Of a DNA stretch of 64,000 nt, positions 25,439 to 33,543 are shown in pieces. The DNA lies in contig JAHENF010000001.1 in the NCBI GenBank assembly GCA_024643255.1, positions 148,942 through 212,941 of the forward strand, in the 5' to 3' direction. Origin of the DNA: Ilumatobacteraceae bacterium. Lineage in GTDB: Bacteria; Actinomycetota; Acidimicrobiia; Acidimicrobiales; Ilumatobacteraceae. Under the pieces are notes generated by a model. The model had not been told where the DNA came from. It saw nothing but the letters and a program-made list of their open reading frames with translations, and searched no databases. The position numbers and the translations under genes were made by a program. The number at the start of each line of letters is the position of its first letter. Position 1 is the first letter of the stretch.

Positions 25439-26808
25439 TCGGCGGGCGCTTCCTCCGCCACGACGTCCTCGACGACCTCGTCGGCTGCGACTTCGACAGC
25501 CTCGACCGCTTCCGCGACCTCGACCGCTTCGACCGCCGCGCCTTCGCCGTAGTACTCGGACCATGCGGCTTCGGCCTCGGCCGATGCCTCACCCTGGACC
25601 CAGTTGCCGGCGGAGTCGACCTCGAAGTGCTCGCGGTACTCCGCAGCAAGCTCGCCACCCTCGGCGGCCTGCTTGATCGACAGGCTGATGCGGCGACGAG
25701 CGAGGTCGAGATCGATGATCTTCACCCACAGCTCCTCGCCGGGGGTGACGACCTGTTCGGGCGAGTCGACGTGGTGCGCCGACATCTCCGAGATGTGCAC
25801 GAGACCCTCGATGCCTTCGCCCACCTGGACGAATGCGCCGAACTGGACGAGCTTGGTGACCCGGCCGTAGACGAGCTGCTCGACCTGGTGGCCTTCGGCG
25901 AACTCCTGCCACGGATCCTGCTGAGTGGCCTTCAGCGAGAGGCTGATGCGCTCGCGGCTGAAGTCGACGTCGAGGACCTGCACCTTGACCGGATCGCCCA
26001 CGGTGACGACGGAGCCGGGGTGGTCGACGTGCTTCCACGAGAGCTCGCTGACGTGGATGAGTCCGTCCATGCCGCCGAGATCGACGAATGCACCGAAGCT
26101 GACGACCGAGGAGATCGTGCCTTCGCGGACTTCGCCGACCTTGAGGTTGGTGAGGAACTGATCGCGGGTCTCCTTCTGGTTCTCTTCCAGGTAGGCGCGA
26201 CGGGACAGGACCACGTTGTTGCGGTTCTTGTCGAGTTCGATGATCTTGCAGTGCACGGTCTCGCCGATGTACGGGGCGAGGTCACGAACACGACGCAACT
26301 CGACGAGCGATGCGGGCAGGAAGCCGCGCAGGCCGATGTCGACGATGAGACCGCCCTTGACGACCTCGATGACCGGGCCGGACACGACGGCGTCCTCTTC
26401 CTTCTTGGCCTCGATGTCGCCCCAGGCACGCTCGTACTGCGCGCGCTTCTTCGACAGCAGCAGGCGCCCTTCCTTGTCCTCCTTGGTGAGGACGAGTGCT
26501 TCGACGGCCTCGCCGAGCGAGACGACCTCAGACGGGTCGACGTCGTTGCGGATGCTCAGCTCGCGCGCCGGGATGACGCCTTCGCTCTTGTAGCCGATGT
26601 CGAGGAGCACCTCGTCCTTGTCGATCTTCACGACGGTGCCGTGGACGAGCTGGCCGTCTTCGACGGTGACCATCGTGCCGTCGATCGCATCGGCGAACGA
26701 CATGCCGAGATCGTCGGACACGATCTCTCGGGGGGTGTAGACGCCCTCGTCGTCGAAGGTTCCCATCGCGTTGGCGGGAGACTCGGAGGTGGTGGTGGTG
26801 TCGGACAA
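25435..26808 (-). CDS. rpsA: 30S ribosomal protein S1
   Basis: 457 residues from a TTG at 26808 (443 from the ATG at 26766). Four S1 RNA-binding domains between about residues 45 and 390, with DEVLLDIGYKSEGVIPARE, GGLIVDIGLRGFLPASL, SFGAFVDLGGMDGLIHVSE and QFGAFVQVGEGIEGLVHISE. The last 60 residues are acidic and Val/Ala/Glu-rich, low complexity. The TTG start gives a Ser/Thr-rich N-terminus like that of Streptomyces S1. A TACCAT box at 26878-26883 on this strand would give a leader of about 60 nt. No clear Shine-Dalgarno before either start. Confidence 0.94.
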   Translation of the reverse strand: MSDTTTTSESPANAMGTFDDEGVYTPREIVSDDLGMSFADAIDGTMVTVEDGQLVHGTVVKIDKDEVLLDIGYKSEGVIPARELSIRNDVDPSEVVSLGEAVEALVLTKEDKEGRLLLSKKRAQYERAWGDIEAKKEEDAVVSGPVIEVVKGGLIVDIGLRGFLPASLVELRRVRDLAPYIGETVHCKIIELDKNRNNVVLSRRAYLEENQKETRDQFLTNLKVGEVREGTISSVVSFGAFVDLGGMDGLIHVSELSWKHVDHPGSVVTVGDPVKVQVLDVDFSRERISLSLKATQQDPWQEFAEGHQVEQLVYGRVTKLVQFGAFVQVGEGIEGLVHISEMSAHHVDSPEQVVTPGEELWVKIIDLDLARRRISLSIKQAAEGGELAAEYREHFEVDSAGNWVQGEASAEAEAAWSEYYGEGAAVEAVEVAEAVEAVEVAADEVVEDVVAEEAPAE

Positions 26809-26943
26809 GGGACGGACTGCTTTCGAAACGGACGTTGGGTAGATGGACAGACGCGCCACTGGCGTGACGCAGCCGACCATGGTACCAGTGGCCGGCCCAA
26901 ACGGCCATGCCCCCTCTCGGTCCCCCGCCCGATCCCGTCCCGG

Positions 26944-27702
26944 TCAAGGGCGGTGGGCGAGGACGAGGAATTCGGGCGATTCGGTCACCGGCGCGGCGAG
27001 GGCGTAGGCGCCCGGTTCCACGCTGGAGATCGAATCGACCGAGAAACCGTGCGCCCCGAGGAGGAGTCGCAGCTCACGAGGGGTGTAGCACCCTGTCCAG
27101 AGGTCGACGGACCGCGCCGCACCCGATTCGGATCGGATCTCCGTGATCTCGTGGGAGACCCCCGTCGCAGCGTCGAATTCAGCGTCGTCGTGGTACTTCA
27201 CGGCGAAGTAGGCATTGAACGCACTGAGTGCCAGGCGGCCGCCTCGCCGCAGCGCGCGGGCCATACCGGCGACGACCGCGTCGTCGTCGCCGGCGGCCGT
27301 CATCATCCCGAACGCCCCCTGGCACAGGCAGATCACCGCATCGAACTCGTCGTCGAACCCCAACGCCCGCGCATCGGTGCGTTCGAACGTCGCAACACCC
27401 GCGAGCGATGAGCCCGCGGCCGCCGACACGGCGTCTCGCTCATCGCTCGAGCGTGATCGGGCGATGTCGACGAACCGTTGGCTGATGTCGACGCCATGGA
27501 CGTCGATGCCACGCCGAGCGAGCTCGATCGCATGGCGACCGGTGCCGCAGCCGACGTCGAGCACGCGGTCGCCGGGCGCCAGACCCAACGCGCCGACGAC
27601 GTGATCGACCTCCTGCACCGTGCCCTTGGTGTGGGCGTACCGGTCGTACGCCTCACCCATGTGGTCGGCCAGGTCTTCGAACCAGTGGTCGCGCCCGGCC
27701 AC
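26944..27702 (-). CDS. Class I SAM-dependent methyltransferase
   Basis: 252 residues. Motif I VLDVGCGTGRHAIELA near residue 45, motif II region VHGVDISQRFVD, and a C-terminal beta meander ending FLVLAHRP. Small-molecule methyltransferase type; substrate unknown. Starts at a GTG 5 nt after the stop of the upstream flavin-type gene (TGACGCCGGTG), so likely coupled. It lies between polA and rpsA, interrupting the pair's order seen in mycobacteria. Confidence 0.8.
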   Translation of the reverse strand: MAGRDHWFEDLADHMGEAYDRYAHTKGTVQEVDHVVGALGLAPGDRVLDVGCGTGRHAIELARRGIDVHGVDISQRFVDIARSRSSDERDAVSAAAGSSLAGVATFERTDARALGFDDEFDAVICLCQGAFGMMTAAGDDDAVVAGMARALRRGGRLALSAFNAYFAVKYHDDAEFDAATGVSHEITEIRSESGAARSVDLWTGCYTPRELRLLLGAHGFSVDSISSVEPGAYALAAPVTESPEFLVLAHRP

Positions 27703-27707
27703 CGGCG

Positions 27708-28376
27708 TCAGCTCCCGGCCGTGTCGCCGGGTTCGTCGGCAGCGAGGTCTGCCGCGTACGCCTGCTCGAGGTACTCGCGCGTCGCGGCGTCGTTGGTCGC
27801 GACCAGGCCCTGGGCGGCGAGCACATCGAGGCCGTCGGGGGCATCCGCCAGCTCGTCCCACGCCGCCGGGTCCCAGACCCGCCCCCGTCGGAACGCCTTG
27901 GCGCAGTGCATGAAGACCTCGTCGGCACGTACGACGATCGCGGTCGTCGGACGACGGAGTTCCTCGTTCCACAGGTCGAGCGTCGCTGGATCGGTGGTCA
28001 CCCACGCGGGTCCGTTGAGCCGGATCGTCTCGTCCTTGCCGGGCACGACGAACAGCAATCCGGCGCGCCCGGTCGCAACGATCCCGCGCAGACTGTCGAT
28101 CAGATTGTTGCCGTTGAGGTCGGGGATCGCGACGTGACGCGCATCGAGCACTCGAACGAATCCGGGCGGGCCGCCGCGCGGTGACACGTCGAGCGCACCG
28201 TCGGCTCCGGTCGTGCCGATCAGCACGAACGGCGATCGGGCGAGGAACTCGACGGTCGCCTCGTCGAGCACGTCGCCCTTCTTCGCCGCGACGAGGCGAC
28301 TCGGCGCTCGGTACAGCTCGGCGAGTTCGTCATGCGAGCCGACGATCGACCCGACGGGCGGCTGAGGCTCCCCCAC
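27708..28376 (-). CDS. Pyridoxamine 5'-phosphate oxidase family protein (MSMEG_1061-like)
   Basis: 222 residues. Split-barrel flavin-binding fold with FVLIGTTGADGALDVSPRGG and ATGRAGLLFVVPG; the C-terminal part has MHCAKAFRRGRVWDP, typical of the MSMEG_1061 subgroup of FMN/F420-type PNPOx-like proteins. True PdxH function is unlikely. The GTG at 28376 has AAGGG about 8 nt upstream, inside the end of polA, from which it is 2 bp away. Substrate unknown. Confidence 0.75.
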   Translation of the reverse strand: MGEPQPPVGSIVGSHDELAELYRAPSRLVAAKKGDVLDEATVEFLARSPFVLIGTTGADGALDVSPRGGPPGFVRVLDARHVAIPDLNGNNLIDSLRGIVATGRAGLLFVVPGKDETIRLNGPAWVTTDPATLDLWNEELRRPTTAIVVRADEVFMHCAKAFRRGRVWDPAAWDELADAPDGLDVLAAQGLVATNDAATREYLEQAYAADLAADEPGDTAGS

Positions 28377-28378
28377 CG

Positions 28379-31048
28379 TCAGCCCTTCGCCGACGCCCAT
28401 GTGGCGCCCCACGACACGTTGACCTCCAACGGCACGTCCAGCTCTGCAGCGTCGTGCATCAGTCCGATCACGAGGTCACCGACGACCTCGCGTTCGACAT
28501 CGGGAACCTCGACGATCACCTCGTCGTGGACCTGCAGCACGACCCGGCTGTGGAACTCGCCGGCGACCAACGCCGCGTCGATGTTGACCAGCGCGACCTT
28601 GAAGATGTCGGCAGCCAGGCCCTGGATGCCGGCGTTCATCGCCTGGCGCTCACCCGCCTGGCGGACCCTGAAGTTCGAGTTCATCAGTTCGGGAATCGGC
28701 CGACGACGTCCGAACAAGGTCTCGGTGTAGCCCCGCTCACGTGCCTCGATGACGGTGCGATCCATGTAGTTCTTCACGTTGGGGAACGCCACGAAGTACG
28801 CGTCGAGAATGACCGCCGCCTCGTCGGTCGGGATGTTGAGCCGCTGACCGAGCCCGTAGGCCTCCATGCCGTAGGCCAAGCCGTACGAGACCATCTTCGC
28901 CTTCGACCGCTGTTCGACGGTCACCGACGCGGGATCGACGCCGAACACCCGCGCCGCGGTCGCGTTGTGGATGTCCTGGCCACTCGTGAATGCCTCGATC
29001 AGGCCCGGGTCCTTCGCGAGATGGGCGATACAGCGCAGTTCGATCTGGTTGTAGTCGGCGACCAGCAGCGTCGTGCCCGGCGCGGGGACGAATGCCTTGC
29101 GGAACTGACGGCCCTCATCGGTGCGCACCGGGATGTTGTGCAGGTTGGGCTGATCGGACGACAGCCGCCCCGTCCGCGCGACGGTCTGGTTGAACGTCGC
29201 GTGGATGCGCCCGTCGGCGGCGACCTCGGCGAGCAGGCCTTCGCCATACGTACTGCGCAGCTTCTCGACCTCGCGGTACCGCATCAGCGGCTCGAGGAAC
29301 TCCGGCCACTGGTCCTTGATCTTCTCGAGGGTCGCGGCGTCGGTGGAGAAGCCGGTCTTGGTCTTCTTGCCCGGCGCGAGTCCCCGCTCGTCGTAGAGGA
29401 TCTCGCGCAGCTGCTTGGGTGAGTTGAGGTTGAGGTCGTCACGACCGGCCACCTCACGCAGCTGAACCTGCAGCGTCTGCACTTCGTCGGCGAGGCGCTT
29501 GCCGAGGGCGCGCAGTTCGTCGACGTCGACACCGATGCCCACGTGTTCCATCTTGGCCAACACCAGCACGAGCGGGTTCTCGACGGTGCGGTAGAGCTCG
29601 GCCATCCCCTGGGCCTGCATGCTCGCAACGATCGGCTCGGCCAGCGCGTTCACCGCGAGTGCATCCCGAGCGGCGAGTTCTGCGTCGCCCAACGAGGTGC
29701 CGTCGAGGTCGAGCTGGCCGGTGACCGAGGCATCGTCGGACGGCCTGGCGAACTTCGTGTACTTCTCGAGGAGGTCGGGCAGCGTGTAGCGCGCTTCGGC
29801 AGGGTCGATGAGATAGGCCGCGATCGCAGTGTCGAGCGTGAGTCCACGCACCTCGACGTCGAACTCCAACAGCGAGCGCATCAGCGGCTTCACGTTGTGA
29901 CCCCGCAGGTCGGTGTGCGCGCCGAGAGCGACTCGCACGGCGTCGTCGGCGAGCACGTCGGCAGGGATCCACAGCACGTCCGCCATCGCCGGGTCGACCA
30001 CGACGGCAATGCCGGCGAGCGGGGTTCGTCCGGGTTCGCCCGACCACGTCGCCGCCACGTCGAGTGTTGACGCCGCCGTGATGACCGCCGCAGCATCGGC
30101 GGCCGATACCGCCGTCGTCACCTCGGCGACGAGCTCGGCGCGTTCCTCGACGGGCCCGAGATCCACCGACGCGCCCATCGCCGAGAGCGCCTCGTCGAGA
30201 CGACCCGCGAGCGTCCGGAACTCGAGGAAGTCGAAGAGTCGCTTCAGCTCGTCGGCATTCGGCGAGACCCCCAGGTCGTCGATGTCGACGTCGATCGGTG
30301 CGTCGTGATGCAGCAGCATCAGGTCGAGGTTCTTGCGGGCACGCGCTTCGTGCTCGGCGAGATTCGAGCGGAGCTTGGGCGTCTGTTCGTCGACGTGGGC
30401 GAAGATGCCGTCGAGACCGCCGTAGGTATTGATCAGTTTTGCCGCGGTCTTCTCACCGACTCCGGGCACCCCTGGCAGGTTGTCGCTGTTGTCGCCGCGC
30501 AACGCTGCGTACTGCGGATAGAGCGCGGGGGTCACGCCGGTGCGTTCCTCGATGCCGGCCTCGTCGTAGAACGCGTAGTCACTGACGCCGCGCTTGTTGT
30601 AGAGCACCTTGACATCGGGGTCCCGAACCAGCTGGTAGCTGTCGCGGTCGCCGGTCACGATGATCACCTGGTGACCGGCTTCGACGAGCCGGTCGGTGGC
30701 GGTGGCGATCAGGTCGTCGGCCTCCCACCCGGACAGGTCGACGGCGGTGATGCCGATCGCGTCGAGCACCTCGCGAACCAATCCCATCTGCTGGCGCAGG
30801 ATGTCGGGGGCCGCCTCGCGTTGGGCCTTGTACAACGGTTCGGCCTCGTGTCGGAACGTGGGCTCGGGGCGGTCGAAAGTCACCAGGACGCCATCGGGAC
30901 GATGGTCCTTCATCACGTTGATCATCATCGACGTGAATCCGAACACAGCGTTGGTCACCTGTCCGCTCGCCGTTGCCATGTCGGTCGGCAGCGCGAAGAA
31001 CGCGCGATACGTCAGCGAGTTGCCGTCGACGACGAGATAGGTCCCCAT
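28379..31048 (-). CDS. polA: DNA polymerase I
   Basis: 889 residues. N-terminal 5'-3' exonuclease (about 1-300, with GWEADDLIATA and RGDNSDNLPGVPGVGEKTA), a middle 3'-5' exonuclease fold that lacks the acidic DEDD residues and should be inactive, and the polymerase domain with motif A DYNQIELR, motif B RSKAKMVSYGLAYGM and motif C VHDEV. Okazaki-fragment processing and repair synthesis. Same length class as the mycobacterial enzyme. pdtaR lies just upstream. Confidence 0.97.
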   Translation of the reverse strand: MGTYLVVDGNSLTYRAFFALPTDMATASGQVTNAVFGFTSMMINVMKDHRPDGVLVTFDRPEPTFRHEAEPLYKAQREAAPDILRQQMGLVREVLDAIGITAVDLSGWEADDLIATATDRLVEAGHQVIIVTGDRDSYQLVRDPDVKVLYNKRGVSDYAFYDEAGIEERTGVTPALYPQYAALRGDNSDNLPGVPGVGEKTAAKLINTYGGLDGIFAHVDEQTPKLRSNLAEHEARARKNLDLMLLHHDAPIDVDIDDLGVSPNADELKRLFDFLEFRTLAGRLDEALSAMGASVDLGPVEERAELVAEVTTAVSAADAAAVITAASTLDVAATWSGEPGRTPLAGIAVVVDPAMADVLWIPADVLADDAVRVALGAHTDLRGHNVKPLMRSLLEFDVEVRGLTLDTAIAAYLIDPAEARYTLPDLLEKYTKFARPSDDASVTGQLDLDGTSLGDAELAARDALAVNALAEPIVASMQAQGMAELYRTVENPLVLVLAKMEHVGIGVDVDELRALGKRLADEVQTLQVQLREVAGRDDLNLNSPKQLREILYDERGLAPGKKTKTGFSTDAATLEKIKDQWPEFLEPLMRYREVEKLRSTYGEGLLAEVAADGRIHATFNQTVARTGRLSSDQPNLHNIPVRTDEGRQFRKAFVPAPGTTLLVADYNQIELRCIAHLAKDPGLIEAFTSGQDIHNATAARVFGVDPASVTVEQRSKAKMVSYGLAYGMEAYGLGQRLNIPTDEAAVILDAYFVAFPNVKNYMDRTVIEARERGYTETLFGRRRPIPELMNSNFRVRQAGERQAMNAGIQGLAADIFKVALVNIDAALVAGEFHSRVVLQVHDEVIVEVPDVEREVVGDLVIGLMHDAAELDVPLEVNVSWGATWASAKG

Positions 31049-31056
31049 GGCCGCTG

Positions 31057-31641
31057 TCAGTCGACGCCCGGGCGCAGCGAGCCGTCGAGGATCCGATCGG
31101 CGACATCGCGCATCCTGGTTCGCTCGCTCATCGCGGTGCGCTGGATGAAGGCGAAGGCGTCGCTCTCCGACATCGCCGCCTCGTCGATGAGCACGCCCTT
31201 GGCGCGGTCGACGATCTTTCGTGATTCGAGTTGCTCACCGAGCGCATCGATCTCACCCGTCAGGGAGCGGAGTTCCTTGAATCGACCCATCGCCACTTCG
31301 ATCGCGGGAATCAGGTCGCTCTTCTGGAACGGCTTGACGAGGAACGCCAACGCACCCGCGTCGCGCGCCTGCTCGACGACCTCGCGCTGGCTGAATGCCG
31401 TGAGCATCAGCACGCCGCAGATCTTCTCGCCGTTGATGATGCGGGCCGCTTCGAGGCCGTCGATGCCCGGCATCTTGATGTCGAGGATCGCCAGATCGGG
31501 TTGCAGCCCCCGAACCAGTTCGACCGCCTGGTCGCCCCGGCCGGTCTCGCCGATGACCTCATAGCCCTCTTCCTCGAGGGTTTCGCGGAGATCCATCCTG
31601 ATGATGGCCTCGTCCTCGGCGATGACGACACGCAACGGCAT
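31057..31641 (-). CDS. pdtaR: ANTAR-domain response regulator (PdtaR-like)
   Basis: 194 residues. Receiver domain with acidic pocket AEDE, phosphoacceptor Asp in LAILDIKMPG (about residue 55), Thr in LTAFSQ and Lys in LVKPFQKS; C-terminal ANTAR RNA-binding helices (SRKIVDRAKGVLIDE, SESDAFAFIQRTAM). Such proteins act as antiterminators on nascent RNA when phosphorylated by PdtaS. The cognate kinase is not in this window. Position next to polA matches Rv1626/Rv1629 of M. tuberculosis. Confidence 0.92.
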   Translation of the reverse strand: MPLRVVIAEDEAIIRMDLRETLEEEGYEVIGETGRGDQAVELVRGLQPDLAILDIKMPGIDGLEAARIINGEKICGVLMLTAFSQREVVEQARDAGALAFLVKPFQKSDLIPAIEVAMGRFKELRSLTGEIDALGEQLESRKIVDRAKGVLIDEAAMSESDAFAFIQRTAMSERTRMRDVADRILDGSLRPGVD

Positions 31642-31707
31642 GGCTCTTATCTAGCAGGTGACGGACGGCAACCGCTCCTGCACCGCTCCGACATCACTCG
31701 GGCACCG

Positions 31708-32178
31708 TCACCAGTAGTCGACCATCAGCTCGCTGATCCACGCGGGCTGACGGACCGCGGATCGAGGTTGGAACTCGAGGACGAACGGTTTGATGTCGAG
31801 CACCGGGGTCTCGTCGATCGCATCGAGCCCGCGCACTCGCACGTCGAGTCCGTCGACGCCGATCAGCTCGCACGTCGTCAGTCCGAGCCGATTCGGACGA
31901 GAACTCGCACGCTGGGCGAAGATCCCGACCTTCGGCCACGCTTCGTTTCCCCGAGGGCGACGGGATCCAGTGCTGACCTGGGACTCGTCGAAGCGGTCGA
32001 AGAGGAACACGACCTCGATGTGGGAGAACGCGTCCAGTCCGGCGAGCGCGTCAGCGGTGAACCGCGTGGCGTCGAGCCGAATGATGCTCTCCACATCACC
32101 CCACTCGTCGTCGGCGCGACCAGCGCGCGGTGAGACGACCCGGCCGATCGGCGTGACGACGTACTCCGGGTTGCTCAT
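31708..32178 (-). CDS. trmO: TrmO/TsaA-type tRNA methyltransferase
   Basis: 156 residues. TsaA-like beta-barrel fold: VTPIGRVVSPR at the N-terminus, FSHIEVVFLFDRFDES in the middle and FAQRASSRPNRLGLTTCEL as the key family motif. In E. coli TrmO methylates the t6A37 of tRNA-Thr. The ATG overlaps the stop of the upstream gene (ATGA). Shorter than E. coli TrmO, lacking its C-terminal domain, as usual in short family members. Confidence 0.82.
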   Translation of the reverse strand: MSNPEYVVTPIGRVVSPRAGRADDEWGDVESIIRLDATRFTADALAGLDAFSHIEVVFLFDRFDESQVSTGSRRPRGNEAWPKVGIFAQRASSRPNRLGLTTCELIGVDGLDVRVRGLDAIDETPVLDIKPFVLEFQPRSAVRQPAWISELMVDYW

Positions 32179-33002
32179 CCGAATGCCGATGCCATCGCCT
32201 TGCTCATCGGCCTGACGAGCTCGCGCAGTCGAGCGCAGCCGTCGGCACCGATCGCGTCGTACGGCGCTGCAGCGAGTTCGTCGGTGCGCTGTTCGATCCA
32301 AGCTCGGCGATCCCGACCCAGATCGGTGAAGGCGAGGTCCGGGTCGAGCCAGCCGATCGAGCGCAGCCGCTCCTCGGCTGCGAGCCAGTCGTCGCCGGTG
32401 CGCTGCCGAGTCGCCCGCAGGATCTCGGCCGACACATCGCCGGCCGCCGCATGGGTGACGAGGGCCTCGCAACCGTTCAGACCCTCGACCGTGAGCGCCA
32501 CGATGTGGCCGTCGCCGCGGAACTCGCGGAGCAGCGACTGCGCGTGCCACAGCACGAGGTGCGGTTCGTCGGGCCACGCGAGTGAGGCGTGGCCGGCGAA
32601 CAGCGGCCGCCCCTCCGGCCGGTCGCAGGCTGCCAGTGCGGCGATGCGTGCAAGTTCGGCGGCCTCCGCCATCTCCGGGGTGTCGACGGCGTCCGGCGCC
32701 AACCGGCGCAGCATCCGATCGGCGGCGCGCAGGCGGGCGGCCGTCATGGATTCCGGCGTCACGTGGTCCCAGACTCCGTCCATGCTCCGGCGCACGAGCT
32801 CGAGGTCGAAGTTGAAGAACGTCGCGATCACGACCGATGCCGGCACGGCGCCCATCGGCGCGGCCCGTGACGCGAAGTAGCCCCGCATGCGGTCGTCGAT
32901 GCCGACACCGGCGTACTCCTCGCGGGCCTCGGGCACGAAGTAGATGGCCCCGTGTACCGGTTCGAGGGTGCGCCAGGTCTTGCGTGCGATCAACGGATCC
33001 AT
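32175..33002 (-). CDS. SCO6745-family protein
   Basis: 275 residues, mainly helical. Begins with an ARKTWRTLEPVHGAIYFVPEA segment and contains DGVWDHVTPESMTAARL and LWHAQSLLREFRGDGHIVAL, which mark the SCO6745/SalK-type family common in actinobacteria. Biochemical role unknown. It is the first gene of a pair with trmO (ATGA overlap). Convergent or adjacent small genes lie upstream at 33031. Confidence 0.75.
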   Translation of the reverse strand: MDPLIARKTWRTLEPVHGAIYFVPEAREEYAGVGIDDRMRGYFASRAAPMGAVPASVVIATFFNFDLELVRRSMDGVWDHVTPESMTAARLRAADRMLRRLAPDAVDTPEMAEAAELARIAALAACDRPEGRPLFAGHASLAWPDEPHLVLWHAQSLLREFRGDGHIVALTVEGLNGCEALVTHAAAGDVSAEILRATRQRTGDDWLAAEERLRSIGWLDPDLAFTDLGRDRRAWIEQRTDELAAAPYDAIGADGCARLRELVRPMSKAMASAFG

Positions 33003-33030
33003 CGGCCGAGCATGACAGCTGACCGGTCTG

Positions 33031-33309
33031 TCACATGCGGTCGAGGAGTTCGTCCTGGCGGACCTCGAGTGACGCGATCTCCTCGATCACCTTCGAGCGG
33101 TGCTTCGCGAGCGCATCGACGTGACGGCGTGCGTCGCGCGCCTCGTACGACGCGCCGGCGGTCTCGGACACCAGTGCTCGGATCGCCTGATCGTCGGCAT
33201 CGTCGCCGAGGTGGATCATCTGCTCGTCGATCACCGACAGCTCCGAGCGCAACGACTTCAGGCGCGTCGCCACCTGCGAGAGTCGCCGTTCGACGAGCCA
33301 GTTGCCCAT
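33031..33309 (-). CDS. Small coiled-coil protein
   Basis: 92 residues from ATG 33309. Nearly all helical, with heptad-like Leu/Val/Ile spacing and many Arg/Glu (VERRLSQVATRLKSLRSEL, LAKHRSKVIEEIASLEVRQ). No Cys and no membrane segment. A TAGCAT box lies 9 nt upstream, near the spacing of leaderless genes here. I recognise no family with a known role. Confidence 0.65.
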   Translation of the reverse strand: MGNWLVERRLSQVATRLKSLRSELSVIDEQMIHLGDDADDQAIRALVSETAGASYEARDARRHVDALAKHRSKVIEEIASLEVRQDELLDRM

Positions 33310-33392
33310 GATCACTCGATGCTACTTGCGGCCCGTCGGCCACCGAGGGCTCGCTCCGATCGCGCCTGGAGGCACTGCGATCCACCGTGCGG

Positions 33393-33466
33393 TGCCCCGG
33401 GTCGGACTCGAACCGACACTTGACGGTGTTTGAGACCGTTGCCTCTGCCAATTGGGCTACCGGGGC
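33393..33466 (-). tRNA. tRNA with anticodon CAA (Leu, UUG codon) but class I shape
   Basis: 74 nt. The cloverleaf is complete: acceptor GCCCCGG/CCGGGGC, D-arm with GG, anticodon stem ACGGT/ACCGT closing the loop CTCAAAC, variable loop of only 5 nt (CAAGT), T-stem GTCGG/CCGAC with loop TTCGAGT, discriminator A, CCA not encoded. U33 precedes C34-A35-A36, so the anticodon reads UUG. Bacterial tRNA-Leu normally has a long variable arm; this one does not. Confidence 0.88.
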
Positions 33467-33530
33467 GCGCGTGACGGCCGAGGTTAGCGGGCTTACCGGG
33501 CGGTAGCTCGTGCAAACGGGGGCGGAGGTC

Positions 33531-33536
33531 TAGCCT
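33531..33536 (+). promoter_or_regulatory. -10 box of leaderless fabD
   Basis: TAGCCT, 7 nt before the fabD ATG at 33544. It would drive the fabD-fabH-fabG genes. Confidence 0.6.
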
Positions 33537-33543
33537 GCGGCCA

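Noticed and set aside
29700..30120. Defective proofreading domain of polA as a mutation
   Set aside because: Loss of the DEDD residues in the middle domain is usual for actinobacterial and many other bacterial Pol I enzymes.
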